64,000 nt of DNA, taken from positions 1 to 64,000 of the IMG/VR virus record IMGVR_UViG_3300036790_000270; one strand, 5' to 3'. Origin of the DNA: a virus. Of the stretch, positions 36,649 to 45,290 are shown piece by piece (the first letter of the stretch is position 1; every line of letters starts with the position of its first letter). The position numbers and the translations under genes are program-made. The notes under the pieces are model-generated. The model was given only the letters and a program-made list of their open reading frames with translations, made no database searches and was not told the DNA's origin.

Positions 36649-37173
36649 ATGTCCTGGTCTGTTAGTGCCATCTTCCAGCAGTCACTGCTGAACCCGCTGA
36701 TGGGCAAGGCCACCGGGTCTACCAACCCCACCACTTTCGGGAGCTGGACGGCCGACACCATCGACGTCGCCCTGTTCCTGACTGGCGCTACCCCGGATAA
36801 AACGGCGGCGTTTGCCTCAATCGGTTACAACACAGGCAGCGTTTGGACTACGGCGAATGAGGCCCCGGGCACCGGCGGGTACACCCAGGGCGGCACGGCG
36901 CTCGCGTCCAAGGCGAACACCGTTGACTCAGGTTCTTCTTCCCTGTGCTTCACGGCGGCTAACCCAAGCTGGACGAGTGCCACCATCTCCGGCGTGTTCG
37001 GGGACTTCGTCTACGATGCCTCGATCACCGCTACCGGCAGCACCGTCACCAAGCAGGGGCTCTGCTTCAACTACTTCGGCGGCTCGCAGTCGGTCACCTC
37101 GGGCACCTTCACCATTCAGTGGGCCACCCCGCCCAGCGGCGGCGTTACCGCGGTCTTCAACGTCAGCGTCTGA
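36649..37173 (+). CDS. Phage surface-type beta protein (174 aa)
   Basis: MSWSVSAIFQQSLLNPLMGK is followed by Thr/Ser/Gly-rich beta strands (WTADTIDVALFLTGATPDKT, YDASITATGSTVTKQG). The low-charge composition resembles head or tail decoration proteins with immunoglobulin-like folds. One base separates it from the previous stop. Function is a guess from composition. Confidence 0.7.
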   Translation: MSWSVSAIFQQSLLNPLMGKATGSTNPTTFGSWTADTIDVALFLTGATPDKTAAFASIGYNTGSVWTTANEAPGTGGYTQGGTALASKANTVDSGSSSLCFTAANPSWTSATISGVFGDFVYDASITATGSTVTKQGLCFNYFGGSQSVTSGTFTIQWATPPSGGVTAVFNVSV

Positions 37174-37208
37174 CCTTCCCTCCGCTTTACCCCGGGAGGC
37201 GGTGAGGC

Positions 37209-38708
37209 ATGACGATCGCCGCCGTGCCGTCGGGTGGCGCGCTTGGTTCCGCGACCGCCAAGACATTCACCCTGACGCCCAGTACCGTCGGCGACTTCAT
37301 CCTGCTCTGGGTGACCGCGGAGACCGTTGCGGATTATGCCGTTTCGATCAGTAGCAGCAACATCAGCTGGGTTGTCACGCCCCTGGTCGCCCATCACGCG
37401 TTTACGAACAACCTGGTCGTTCAGTCTGTTTTCATCGGTGAGGTCACCAGCACCAGCGGTGCCACGCAGACAATCGTTACGGCCGCGGGCAGCCCGACGC
37501 TCCGGATCGCCTGGCAGGAATTCAGCACTACGGCCGGGTACGCGTCGATCACCCTCAACGTATCGGGTACCACAGACACCCTTTCTAGCGGCACGATGCC
37601 GCCGGTCACCACCACCGTTACCGGTTGCACTTACGCGGGCTACGTCTACGACAACGGCTCCGGTGTCATCGGTACTACCAGCGGTTACAAGTACCAGCTA
37701 GACACCAACAGCAACCAGTACGCGTACAGCACGACGCCTCTGGGCATTAGCACCTACACCCCGAATATCGGTGACGCGAACGGCACGTCCGGTATCGCTG
37801 TCGCCGTCTACGAGGCCGGGGTCACAGCCAGCGCCGGCCTCGCCCACGGCACGGGCGCCGCCCTGCAGCCGCAGGCAGGCTCCGTCGGCCTTCCGGCCGG
37901 CACTGGCACCGCCCAGCCGCCGACAGCGCAGGTCACTGCCCTTGCGGGGCTCGCCCACGGTGCCGGCACCGCGCAGCAGCCGCAGTTCGGCATTGCTAAC
38001 CCGCCTGCCGCCACGGGCACCGGCACCGCGCAGCAGCCGGCCGCTCAGGTCACTGCCCTCGCCGGGCTCGCGCACGCTGCCGGTACCTCCTTCCAGGTGC
38101 CGGCGCCCGCGGGGCTCGCGCACGGCACCGGCACCGCGCAGCAGCCGTCAAAGCTCGTCGAGCCGTCTGCCGGGCTAGCCGCCGGGGCCGGCAACGTGTT
38201 CCAGCCGACACCGCGCATCCTGCGCAACCCGCAGAACCTCGGTGCCGTCGTCACCCCGCTCGGTCCTAACGCGACCGCCGAGCTTCCGGTCACCGGCGGC
38301 ACCCTCACCCTCGCTGACCTGGGCGCGACCTTCGCCCTGGCTAACCTCGGCGCAAGCCTGACGGGATGGACCATGCAGACAGCCACGCTGAACATCCTTG
38401 AGTTCAACGACGTGACGATCAACCTCGCCATTACCAACAACGGCAGCGCGTACAACCTGGCGTCCGCCACGCTGAACATGCTGTTCAAGAGCGCCGCCGG
38501 CACGCCGGACGCGGACGCGCTGCTCTTCTCCTCCGCGGGCGGCTCCCCGGCCATCACCATCACCAACTCAGCTGGCGGCCTGGCGACCGTGCAGATCCCC
38601 AACGACGACCTGGATACCGAGGCGTACAACTTCTACCGGGTCGACGTGGTTGTCGGCGGGTTCCAGAACACCTGCATCAGCGGGTCGGTCACCTGGACGA
38701 GCCTGTAG
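37209..38708 (+). CDS. Repeat-containing surface protein (499 aa)
   Basis: The N-terminal domain (1-200) is beta-rich (TLTPSTVGDFILLWVTAETV, SGTTDTLSSGT). Residues about 205-330 are seven or eight units of AGLAHGTGTAQQP-like repeats linked by Pro/Gln. The C-terminal domain (about 345-499) again looks like a beta-sandwich (TLNILEFNDVTINLAITNNG). The design, two folded ends joined by a repetitive stalk, suits a virion fibre or adhesin. A GGAGG site lies within a small hairpin upstream. Confidence 0.8.
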   Translation: MTIAAVPSGGALGSATAKTFTLTPSTVGDFILLWVTAETVADYAVSISSSNISWVVTPLVAHHAFTNNLVVQSVFIGEVTSTSGATQTIVTAAGSPTLRIAWQEFSTTAGYASITLNVSGTTDTLSSGTMPPVTTTVTGCTYAGYVYDNGSGVIGTTSGYKYQLDTNSNQYAYSTTPLGISTYTPNIGDANGTSGIAVAVYEAGVTASAGLAHGTGAALQPQAGSVGLPAGTGTAQPPTAQVTALAGLAHGAGTAQQPQFGIANPPAATGTGTAQQPAAQVTALAGLAHAAGTSFQVPAPAGLAHGTGTAQQPSKLVEPSAGLAAGAGNVFQPTPRILRNPQNLGAVVTPLGPNATAELPVTGGTLTLADLGATFALANLGASLTGWTMQTATLNILEFNDVTINLAITNNGSAYNLASATLNMLFKSAAGTPDADALLFSSAGGSPAITITNSAGGLATVQIPNDDLDTEAYNFYRVDVVVGGFQNTCISGSVTWTSL

Positions 38709-38734
38709 CCTTTCCCGGCTGCCTGACGTGCCGT

Positions 38735-38806
38735 TAAACTCAAGGGGAACTGCCGCGGCCTGAACCAGGAGCCGGCATCGGGATTGACCACGATGCCGGA
38801 GTCCTG
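38735..38806 (+). promoter_or_regulatory. Late leader with P1-CGG-P2-AGC RNA motif, copy C
   Basis: -10 TAAACT (38735-38740). P1 TGCCG/CGGCA (38751-38755, 38773-38777), CGG 38756-38758, P2 CCTG/CAGG (38759-38762, 38766-38769), AGC 38770-38772. P3 CGGCATCG/CGATGCCG (38773-38780, 38791-38798) reuses all of P1'. GGAG and ATG follow. Confidence 0.65.
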
Positions 38807-39223
38807 ATGACGATCCTCCTGTCCAGCACTTTCACCGACAACCTGCTCGGCACGGGAACTGAGGGCGTCGCCACCCAGATCGGCAGCGGCACGCTCATTA
38901 TTTACAGTGGCGCTGCCCCGGCGGGCCCGAACGAGTCCCTGTCCGGCAACACGGCGCTGGCGACTTTTACGTTCTCAGTTGCGGGCAGCCAGGGCTCTCC
39001 GGCCGGCGGCGTGATGGACCTGGCGTTCTCCGCTACCACTGTCACCGCCGCCGCCTCCGCGACCGCGACGTTCTTCCGCATTGCCAGCTCGGGCAGCACC
39101 GCCCTGATCCAGGGGACGGTAGCTGTCAGCGGCGGGGACTTCAACCTGTCCAGCACGGCCATCACCTCCGGCGACAACGTAACCATTACCGGCACGCCGA
39201 CGATCTCCTGGCCGGTGAGCTAA
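38807..39223 (+). CDS. Beta-rich structural-type protein (138 aa)
   Basis: MTILLSSTFTDNLLGTGTEG runs into a repetitive Ser/Thr/Ala/Gly beta protein (NTALATFTFSVAGSQGSPAG, ITSGDNVTITGTPTISWPVS). Similar in style to 36649. Its own promoter and RNA leader suggest high or timed expression. A head-decoration role is possible. Confidence 0.7.
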   Translation: MTILLSSTFTDNLLGTGTEGVATQIGSGTLIIYSGAAPAGPNESLSGNTALATFTFSVAGSQGSPAGGVMDLAFSATTVTAAASATATFFRIASSGSTALIQGTVAVSGGDFNLSSTAITSGDNVTITGTPTISWPVS

Positions 39224-39225
39224 CC

Positions 39226-39840
39226 ATGGCCAACCAGCAGTGGGTCTGCCTGCTTAACGGCGGCAACCCGTACAGCGCCGGCGCCGGCGCCGCCCTTAGC
39301 TCGGCTGCCACGGCCACCATCTCGCCGGTTAACGGCGTCGCCTCCAACCCGCCGGACATGGCGCAGGTTCAGGCAGCCGGCCAGTCTTACGGCTGGTACC
39401 CCGGCATGCTGGTCCGCGTCACCGCCCGCGGGTACCTCACCACCACTGGCACCAGCGGCACCGTCACGTTCTTCCTCGCTAGCCGGGTCGGTAACTCCGG
39501 CAGCACCTGGGTCACCCTCGCGACCGCCGCCGCCCTGACTACCGGGACGGGCTCGCTAGCCGGCCTGCAGTGGGAGCTGGACGCGCTGTCCCAGTGCACT
39601 GCGGTCGCCGCCACCGGGAACACGGTATCGACGCAGGGGAACCTCACCCTTGTCCCCGTCGCCGCCCAGACGATTCCCACTGGCACCGCGGACATCGTCC
39701 TGTCCCTGCCGAACGCCTCCGGTGTGACCGCGGCGGCGGTCGACACCACGCAGCTGCAGGGGATCTCCATGCGCTGCACCCAGGCGACCAGCGCGTGCAC
39801 CGTCCAGCTCACCCAGTGGCTTGTAGAAGCACTGGACTAG
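39226..39840 (+). CDS. Structural-type protein (204 aa)
   Basis: MANQQWVCLLNGGNPYSAGA opens a protein with a long Ala/Ser/Thr-rich body and well-spaced beta strands (MLVRVTARGYLTTTGTSGTV, GSTWVTLATAAALTTGTG). The composition resembles jelly-roll capsid or tail decoration proteins. Two bases after the previous stop. No family assigned. Confidence 0.7.
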   Translation: MANQQWVCLLNGGNPYSAGAGAALSSAATATISPVNGVASNPPDMAQVQAAGQSYGWYPGMLVRVTARGYLTTTGTSGTVTFFLASRVGNSGSTWVTLATAAALTTGTGSLAGLQWELDALSQCTAVAATGNTVSTQGNLTLVPVAAQTIPTGTADIVLSLPNASGVTAAAVDTTQLQGISMRCTQATSACTVQLTQWLVEALD

Positions 39841-39872
39841 CCAGGCCGCCCGTGCCCGGAGGGCGGTGACGC

Positions 39873-42260
39873 ATGACGACCTACCGGCTGTTCCCGTCCA
39901 CCAGCGGGCCGTCGGCCGCCACCAGCTTCAGCGGCGCCTACGGGACCGGCACCAAGTTCCAGGTGACCGCGGGCGGCCTGTGGCTGGCCGGCTTCTGGTG
40001 GTGGGTGTGCGCAACGGGCTCGCAGTCCACCGCGGCGCAGCCGTTCTGCCTGTGGCAGGTGACTGCGTCAGCGGCAGGAATACTCCTGTCCCCGGGTGTG
40101 TCCGTCACTTCCGGCACCTTGTCCGCCGGGTGGAACTACGTCCCGCTGGCCACCCCGGTTGCCCTTACGCAGGGTGCCACTTACCAGGCGGCGACTGCGT
40201 TCAGCAACGCGTTCCCGCTGACCAACAGCCAGTACGCCACCGGTGGCGCCTACGCGGCGGGCATCGTCAACGGGCCGCTCACCGCGTTCAGCGACGGCAC
40301 CGGCACCAACCCGGACCCGTACAGCAACAGCCAGTGCGCCTACCAGACCTCAAGTACCGACCCGACGGTCACGTTCGCCACCGACGGGGACTCCGGGTTC
40401 AACGGCTGGCTGGACGTCCAGGTCACCGACCAGGCGCCCGCCGGGGCCAGCTACCGGATCTGGCCGGACTACCCGGACGTGCTGGTCGGCGTCAGCAGCG
40501 ACACCACCGGCTACATCCTGGCCACCGAGTTCTCCGTGTCGGCGGCCAGCGCGCTCGACCGGATCTGGCACTACTCGCCGTCCGGCGCCGCCTCCCTGCC
40601 GACCCGCTGCAGTATCTGGAACGTCTCCACCACGACGGAGCTCAGCGGCGCGGGTAACACCTCACCGGCGTGGCTGCTGCCCGGCGGCGCCAGTGCCTCG
40701 GCCGGCGGCGGCTGGGTCTACTGCGACTACACCTCTGCAGGGGTAACGCTGGCTGCCGGCACCAGTTACAAGGTCGCCACCTACCACGCCAGCGGCAGCG
40801 AGTGGATGGCGGTCACCCCGGACTACTGGTCAACCGGCGCCGGCACGTCCGGGATCACCAACGGCGTCATCTCCGCGCCGAACAGCGCCTCGGCCAGTCC
40901 CGGGCAGGGCTCGTACGAGACGACCTGGTCCTATCCGTCGCTGTTCATCACCGGCGGTGAGAACTACTGGGTCGACGCGGAGGTCACCCCGCTCACCGCT
41001 ACGGCCGTGCTGCCCGTCCCGCCGCTGCCCGTTCCCCCCGGGCGCCTGTCCCCGGCGGCCTTCCGCTTCTACGCCCGCCCGGTGTCAAGCCCCGCGGCGG
41101 CGGTTAACGCCGAGTCCGGCTCGCTTGCTGTCGCACTGCCCGCCCTCACCACAGCCCTGGCGGGCGCGACCGGGCACAAGGGCCCGCTTGCCGTCACGCT
41201 GCCCACCCTGACGACGTCGCTGGCGGGTACTGCCCAGCACACCGAATCAGGTTCCCTCGCTATCGCGCTGCCGACCCTGACGACGACGCTGACCGGTGCC
41301 GACGGGCATAACGGCGCACTGGCGGTCACGCTGCCCGCCGTGGCGACCAGCCTGGCCGGAACCGCGCAGCACACGGAATCCGGCTCTTTCACGGTCACGC
41401 TGCCGACGCCGGCGACCTCGCTGACCGGTGCCGACGGGCACGGCGGCGCGCTTTCCGTCGTGCTTCCCGCAATGGTGACGTCGCTGAATGCGGCGCGGGG
41501 CGGCGGCGGTGCCTTCACGATCACGCTGCCGGCTCTTGTCACCTCGCTGGCGGGTACCGCGCAGCACACCGAGTCGGGCCCGCTTGCCGTCGTGCTGCCC
41601 GCGCTAGTTAGCAGCCTGACGGGCGCGGCCGGGCACAAGGGCCCGTTCACGGTCACGCTGCCGACCCTGGCGACATTGCTGGCGGGCACGTCGCAGCACA
41701 CCGAGTCCGGGCCGTTCACGGTCACGCTGCCGGCTCTCGTCACGTCGCTGACCGGAACCAACGGGACGCCAGGCGCGGTAACCGGCGCGTTCCTGATCGA
41801 GCTGCCCCCCGGCAAGCGTGACCAGGCGGAAACCGGGCCGCTCGCGCTGCCGCTGCCGGCCCTGTCCCTGAGCCTGACCGGGGAGCACGGCCGCCAGGGC
41901 GCCCTGCAGCTGGCACTGCCGGCACTCGTCACCGGGCTGGCCGGCCACGCGCCGGTCGTGATCCCCGGGGCGTTCACCCCGTCGCTTCCCGTCCCGGTAA
42001 CCGGCCTGACCGGGAAGGTCGCGCACTGCGGCCCGCTAGGGATCTCGTTCGGGATACCCGGTGACGGCCTGACCCGCTTCCAGATGTTCGGCGCTGAGTC
42101 TCGCGGCGCCGCCGTGCTAACGCTTCCCGTGCCCCGGCTGACCATGGCCGCGCAGGTACCCGACGAGCCAGGCACCCGTTCCCATTTCCGGCTCGGCCGC
42201 TGGATTTCCGCCCGGCTGCCCCGCAAGTACAGCCAGACCGAAGAAGAGGAGACACCGTGA
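39873..42260 (+). CDS. Large repetitive surface protein (795 aa)
   Basis: The N-terminal half has two DUF4082-like beta-sandwich modules (FQVTAGGLWLAGFWWWVC near 30-50; LATEFSVSAASALDRIWHY near 210-230) of a type seen in cell-surface and phage proteins. Residues about 410-640 are roughly ten 20-24 residue repeats of the form L-x-V-x-LPxLxTSLxGxxxHxxxG. The C-terminal end is basic (SHFRLGRWISARLPRKYSQT). It resembles a tail or capsid fibre that displays a repetitive beta shaft. The ATG follows a hairpin that holds the GGAGGG site. Confidence 0.8.
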   Translation: MTTYRLFPSTSGPSAATSFSGAYGTGTKFQVTAGGLWLAGFWWWVCATGSQSTAAQPFCLWQVTASAAGILLSPGVSVTSGTLSAGWNYVPLATPVALTQGATYQAATAFSNAFPLTNSQYATGGAYAAGIVNGPLTAFSDGTGTNPDPYSNSQCAYQTSSTDPTVTFATDGDSGFNGWLDVQVTDQAPAGASYRIWPDYPDVLVGVSSDTTGYILATEFSVSAASALDRIWHYSPSGAASLPTRCSIWNVSTTTELSGAGNTSPAWLLPGGASASAGGGWVYCDYTSAGVTLAAGTSYKVATYHASGSEWMAVTPDYWSTGAGTSGITNGVISAPNSASASPGQGSYETTWSYPSLFITGGENYWVDAEVTPLTATAVLPVPPLPVPPGRLSPAAFRFYARPVSSPAAAVNAESGSLAVALPALTTALAGATGHKGPLAVTLPTLTTSLAGTAQHTESGSLAIALPTLTTTLTGADGHNGALAVTLPAVATSLAGTAQHTESGSFTVTLPTPATSLTGADGHGGALSVVLPAMVTSLNAARGGGGAFTITLPALVTSLAGTAQHTESGPLAVVLPALVSSLTGAAGHKGPFTVTLPTLATLLAGTSQHTESGPFTVTLPALVTSLTGTNGTPGAVTGAFLIELPPGKRDQAETGPLALPLPALSLSLTGEHGRQGALQLALPALVTGLAGHAPVVIPGAFTPSLPVPVTGLTGKVAHCGPLGISFGIPGDGLTRFQMFGAESRGAAVLTLPVPRLTMAAQVPDEPGTRSHFRLGRWISARLPRKYSQTEEEETP

Positions 42261-43291
42261 GCGCCCAGGTGTATTACGATTCGCCGACTGAGGCGTCTGC
42301 GATCGTCCCGGTCACCTTTACCGCTGCAACGGGCGTCGTCACCGACCCGAGCTCGATTAGCTGCGTCGTCGTCGACCCGACCGGCGCGCAGGTCACCTAC
42401 ACCTACGGCGCGTCGGGCCCGGACAACACGATCACCCGCACCGCGTCGGGAAACTACGCGCTGAACCTCACCGGGATCGACCTGGCGGGGCTGTACACGA
42501 CGATCTGGGTCGGCACCGGCAACGGCGTCCAGCAGACGAGCCCGTACACGGTGCGCATCGTCCCGCTGTCTGCCGTCGGTACCGGGATGCAGTACTGGTA
42601 CACCGGCCGGGAAGAACTCAAGTCCCGGCTGAACATCACCGACAGCAACTCGGACTACGAGATCCAGATTGCCATCCAGGCGGTCACTAACTGGATAAAC
42701 TCGTACGCCGGCCGTCACTTCTACCAGCTCACCGAGACGCGGACGTACTGCCCGACGAATATCTGGGAGCTGGCAGTCGACGATATCGTGTCGACGCCCG
42801 CTGTCGCCGCGGCCACCCAGGTCAACCTGGATTATGACGGCGACGGCATCTACGAGGTCAACTGGGGAAACCCGGCGCCCCCGGTCGGCACCGGCCTCAA
42901 CTACGTACTGAAGCTGGGCACCCCGGGCAATTACGAGGACAACTACAACGTCAACTCAGCTGGCGTCCCCCGGCCGTACACCCAGCTGCAGGCCCTCATG
43001 AGCGGGCAGGGCGAGGACCCCGCAGGCGGCGGCTGGCTGCCCTTTATCTGGCCCTACACCCACCTTAACCGGGTGCAGGTCATCGCCACCTGGGGCTGGC
43101 CCGTTATCCCGCCGAGCGTCGCCCAGGCCTCGTTGCTGCTGTGCACCGACGTCTTCAAGTCAAAAGACGCGCCCTGGGGTATTGCCGGGACAGCCGAAAC
43201 CGGGCTGATGCGCGTGCAAAGTAACCCGTGGGCAGTCGAATTCCTGCACGATTTCATCAACACGCGCAGGAAGGTGGGAGTTTTATACTAA
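42257..43291 (+). CDS. Head-tail connector/adaptor with N-terminal Ig-like domain (344 aa)
   Basis: Residues 1-110 form an immunoglobulin-like domain (TEASAIVPVTFTAATGVVTD...). YTGREELKSRLNITDSNSDYEIQIAIQAVTNWINSYAGRHF (about 115-155) is the helical signature of HK97 gp6-like adaptor proteins, extended by VQVIATWGWPVIPPSVAQASLLL (about 275-297), also typical. It joins the portal to the tail. Fusion with a surface domain is unusual. GTG overlaps the previous gene by four bases (GTGA). Confidence 0.88.
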   Translation: MSAQVYYDSPTEASAIVPVTFTAATGVVTDPSSISCVVVDPTGAQVTYTYGASGPDNTITRTASGNYALNLTGIDLAGLYTTIWVGTGNGVQQTSPYTVRIVPLSAVGTGMQYWYTGREELKSRLNITDSNSDYEIQIAIQAVTNWINSYAGRHFYQLTETRTYCPTNIWELAVDDIVSTPAVAAATQVNLDYDGDGIYEVNWGNPAPPVGTGLNYVLKLGTPGNYEDNYNVNSAGVPRPYTQLQALMSGQGEDPAGGGWLPFIWPYTHLNRVQVIATWGWPVIPPSVAQASLLLCTDVFKSKDAPWGIAGTAETGLMRVQSNPWAVEFLHDFINTRRKVGVLY

Positions 43292-43300
43292 GGCTTTTCG

Positions 43301-43315
43301 TATGCTGTTCTCATG
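43301..43315 (+). promoter_or_regulatory. Leaderless promoter of the 43313 ORF
   Basis: TATGCT (43301-43306), six bases, then ATG. Confidence 0.5.
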
Positions 43316-43438
43316 CGCGAGGTTCAGTTGCACGGGAAGGTGCGGTCCCGGCGTGCATCCTTTGGGTTACGTCCGTGGGGTGGCCGGGACCGCAGCCTGT
43401 ACAGCACCGGGCTTCCGTGTTTTAGTCCCGTAAGGTGA
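43313..43438 (+). other. Tiny ORF or structured RNA with 12-bp inverted repeat
   Basis: A 41-codon frame (MREVQLHGKVRSRRASFGLR...) starts six bases after TATGCT. Inside it, TGCGGTCCCGGC (43341-43352) pairs perfectly with GCCGGGACCGCA (43383-43394) around a 30-base loop. Either a basic peptide is made or this is a leader RNA for the next gene, whose own -10 (TAAGGT, 43431-43436) overlaps the stop. Confidence 0.4.
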
Positions 43439-43445
43439 GGTCATG
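43431..43445 (+). promoter_or_regulatory. -10-like element before gene 43443
   Basis: TAAGGT (43431-43436), six bases, then ATG. A GGTGAGG ribosome-binding site overlaps it, so the element could serve either way. Confidence 0.4.
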
Positions 43446-44453
43446 GCGCCGAAGGCTAAGGTCACCGCGGTCTCGTCGAAGACCACGTCCACGGCGGCCA
43501 GCGGGCTGCAGCTGTCGGCCGCGCAGTGGAAGGTGTACAGCTCTGTTTACACCGCTACCCAGCGCAGGCTGGCGATCGCCGCTGCCGCCAAGTCGCTGCG
43601 CAAGTCCCGGCTGAGCGCCGCCTACGCGACGCAGAAGAAGGCCGCGGTGGCGCGCTCGGTTGCCTCGGCGGCGGCGATCGCCGCGAACGCGACCCGGGTG
43701 TCCTACCGGAACTCGGTGCTGGCGCACCAGAACACCGCGCTGAAGAACCGGGTGTACGCGGACATGGCGCAGCACATGACGATCGCCGGGCGCGCCCAGT
43801 ACATCGCCGGCGGCGAGAAGTCCTACGCGCAGGCCGCCGTCTTGCGGACGCTCACCACCGCGCAGGCCACCACCATCGAGGCGGCCACGTTCGCGAAGGC
43901 CGTCAAGACGGCGAAGGTAGCGGCCAGCGGCGCGAAGGTAACCGTGGCGGGCGCTGCGATAGCGAAGGCAGCCAAGGCCGCCGCGACCGCTGCCGCGAAA
44001 GCCTCCCCGGCCGGCCGTACCGCGCCCCGCCCCGCTCACCTGATGCTGCCGCTGTTCCGCGAGCCGTTCGGCGACCCCGAGGGCTACGACTGCGTCGCGG
44101 CGGCGATCGCCACCCACCTTGACTTCCGCACGGCCTACCGGATGACGCCGCAGGAGTACGGCACGCTGACCGCCCGGCTCGGGGACGGGCCGGCCCTGGA
44201 GGACGCGCTGAATGTCGTAGCCGGGGACGGCCTCAGCGGCTCCTACCGCCTCAGCAGCTTCGGCCTGACGGAGCCGCGGGCGGGCACGCGCCTGGTCGCC
44301 GGCTTTGCCACGGCTAACGGGCCGCACGCTGCGCTGCTGCTGTCAGACCTGCTGGTCTTCAGCTGGGGTGAGGTGCTGAGGCTGCAGGACGTGATGCTCC
44401 CGGGAACCGCGATCGAGGAGGCCTGGGACCTGACCTGGGAGCCGCTAGGCTGA
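43443..44453 (+). CDS. Ala/Lys-rich protein with cysteine-peptidase-like C-terminal domain (336 aa)
   Basis: Residues 1-200 are Ala/Lys-rich helices (AAAIAANATR, KAAKAAATAAAKAS), similar in composition to histone-H1-like tails. The C-terminal 130 residues look like a folded domain: EGYDCVAAAIATHL (Cys at a helix start, about 217-230) and GPHAALLLSDLLVFSWGEVL (His about 289) resemble the C39/papain-like Cys-His arrangement. Between connector genes, it might be a DNA-binding internal head protein with a protease or pseudo-protease domain. The fold call is tentative. Confidence 0.6.
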   Translation: MAPKAKVTAVSSKTTSTAASGLQLSAAQWKVYSSVYTATQRRLAIAAAAKSLRKSRLSAAYATQKKAAVARSVASAAAIAANATRVSYRNSVLAHQNTALKNRVYADMAQHMTIAGRAQYIAGGEKSYAQAAVLRTLTTAQATTIEAATFAKAVKTAKVAASGAKVTVAGAAIAKAAKAAATAAAKASPAGRTAPRPAHLMLPLFREPFGDPEGYDCVAAAIATHLDFRTAYRMTPQEYGTLTARLGDGPALEDALNVVAGDGLSGSYRLSSFGLTEPRAGTRLVAGFATANGPHAALLLSDLLVFSWGEVLRLQDVMLPGTAIEEAWDLTWEPLG

Positions 44454-44461
44454 GCTACATG
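44446..44461 (+). promoter_or_regulatory. Leaderless promoter of the 44459 gene
   Basis: TAGGCT (44446-44451), seven bases, then ATG. Identical hexamer to 28360. Confidence 0.5.
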
Positions 44462-44527
44462 GGAAGTTCCGGGAACAAGAAGCCATTCGACGCCGCTGCC
44501 GCCCGCGATCTCGACGAGACCCGGTGA
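44459..44527 (+). CDS. 22-residue leader peptide
   Basis: MGSSGNKKPFDAAAARDLDE and two more residues end in GTGA, overlapping the next start. It appears to be translated from a leaderless transcript and probably serves to couple translation into the tail-terminator-like gene. Confidence 0.45.
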   Translation: MGSSGNKKPFDAAAARDLDETR

Positions 44528-44997
44528 ACCTGACGGTTATCAGGGCCGCGCTCGCCGCGCAGGTCAACGCGGTAGCCTCGCCCGCGCTGCGCATGCTGCC
44601 CGAGCCCGAGGACCAGATCAACCCGCCCGTCGGGATCGTCATGCCGGGGCGCCCGTACGTTGACTACGCCACCACGCTGCAGGGCGAAACGGGGTTCGGG
44701 CCGGTTCTCGGCGGTACCGCGACCCCGCTGTCGGAGACGAACTTCAACCTGGACATCCTGGTCCTGATCTCGCACGCCTCCACCCTGGAGCGGATCGAGC
44801 AGAACCTGGACGCGTGGCTCGGCCTGGAGAACGACGGCACGGCCGTGTCAGTTGCCGCCGCGGTCTTGTCTGACATCACCCTCGGCGGTACCGTCCGCTG
44901 GTGCATCCCGACGACCGCTGACGCACCGGGTCCCCTTGCCTGGAGCGGCCCCGAGGCATTCGGCAGCCGCGTCCACCTGCAGTTGTCCGCCTTGTGA
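44524..44997 (+). CDS. Head-tail joining or tail terminator-like protein (157 aa)
   Basis: NLTVIRAALAAQVNAVASPA is a helical start. NFNLDILVLISHASTLERIEQNLDAWL (about 75-100) is a strand-helix pattern common in tail-terminator/minor-tail proteins of siphoviruses, and the C-terminal GSRVHLQLSAL is a closing strand. Position after the adaptor and before the tail tube fits. GTG start coupled to the leader peptide. Confidence 0.7.
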   Translation: MNLTVIRAALAAQVNAVASPALRMLPEPEDQINPPVGIVMPGRPYVDYATTLQGETGFGPVLGGTATPLSETNFNLDILVLISHASTLERIEQNLDAWLGLENDGTAVSVAAAVLSDITLGGTVRWCIPTTADAPGPLAWSGPEAFGSRVHLQLSAL

Positions 44998-45290
44998 TGG
45001 CGCACGCTTACCTGTCGACCGCCTGCTATCACAGCAAGCACGGCGTCTTGTGCCGCCAGACGTGCAAGTACTGTGACGCGCCCTGCTCGTGCACCTGCCA
45101 CCGGGGCATTCTCCCGGTACCGTGGGTCGATCAGGCGCGAGCCGTTGCTGCGGAGCTGTTCAGCGCGATTTACCCGGCTGACGTGCCCGATGCCCTAGCG
45201 CAGCGAATCGAGACTGACCCGGCCTTGTTCTGGCTGCGCGGCGAGATAGCACCGGACGGGCAATGGCACGAACCTGGGGACGAGGGTTAG
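44994..45290 (+). CDS. Small Cys/His-rich protein (98 aa)
   Basis: GTG 44994 overlaps the previous stop; ATG 44997 is the alternative. CYHSKHGVLCRQTCKYCDAPCSCTCH (about 11-36 in pieces) holds seven Cys and three His, probably two zinc ions. An acidic helical C-terminus follows. Its location among structural genes is unexplained. Confidence 0.7.
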   Translation: MMAHAYLSTACYHSKHGVLCRQTCKYCDAPCSCTCHRGILPVPWVDQARAVAAELFSAIYPADVPDALAQRIETDPALFWLRGEIAPDGQWHEPGDEG

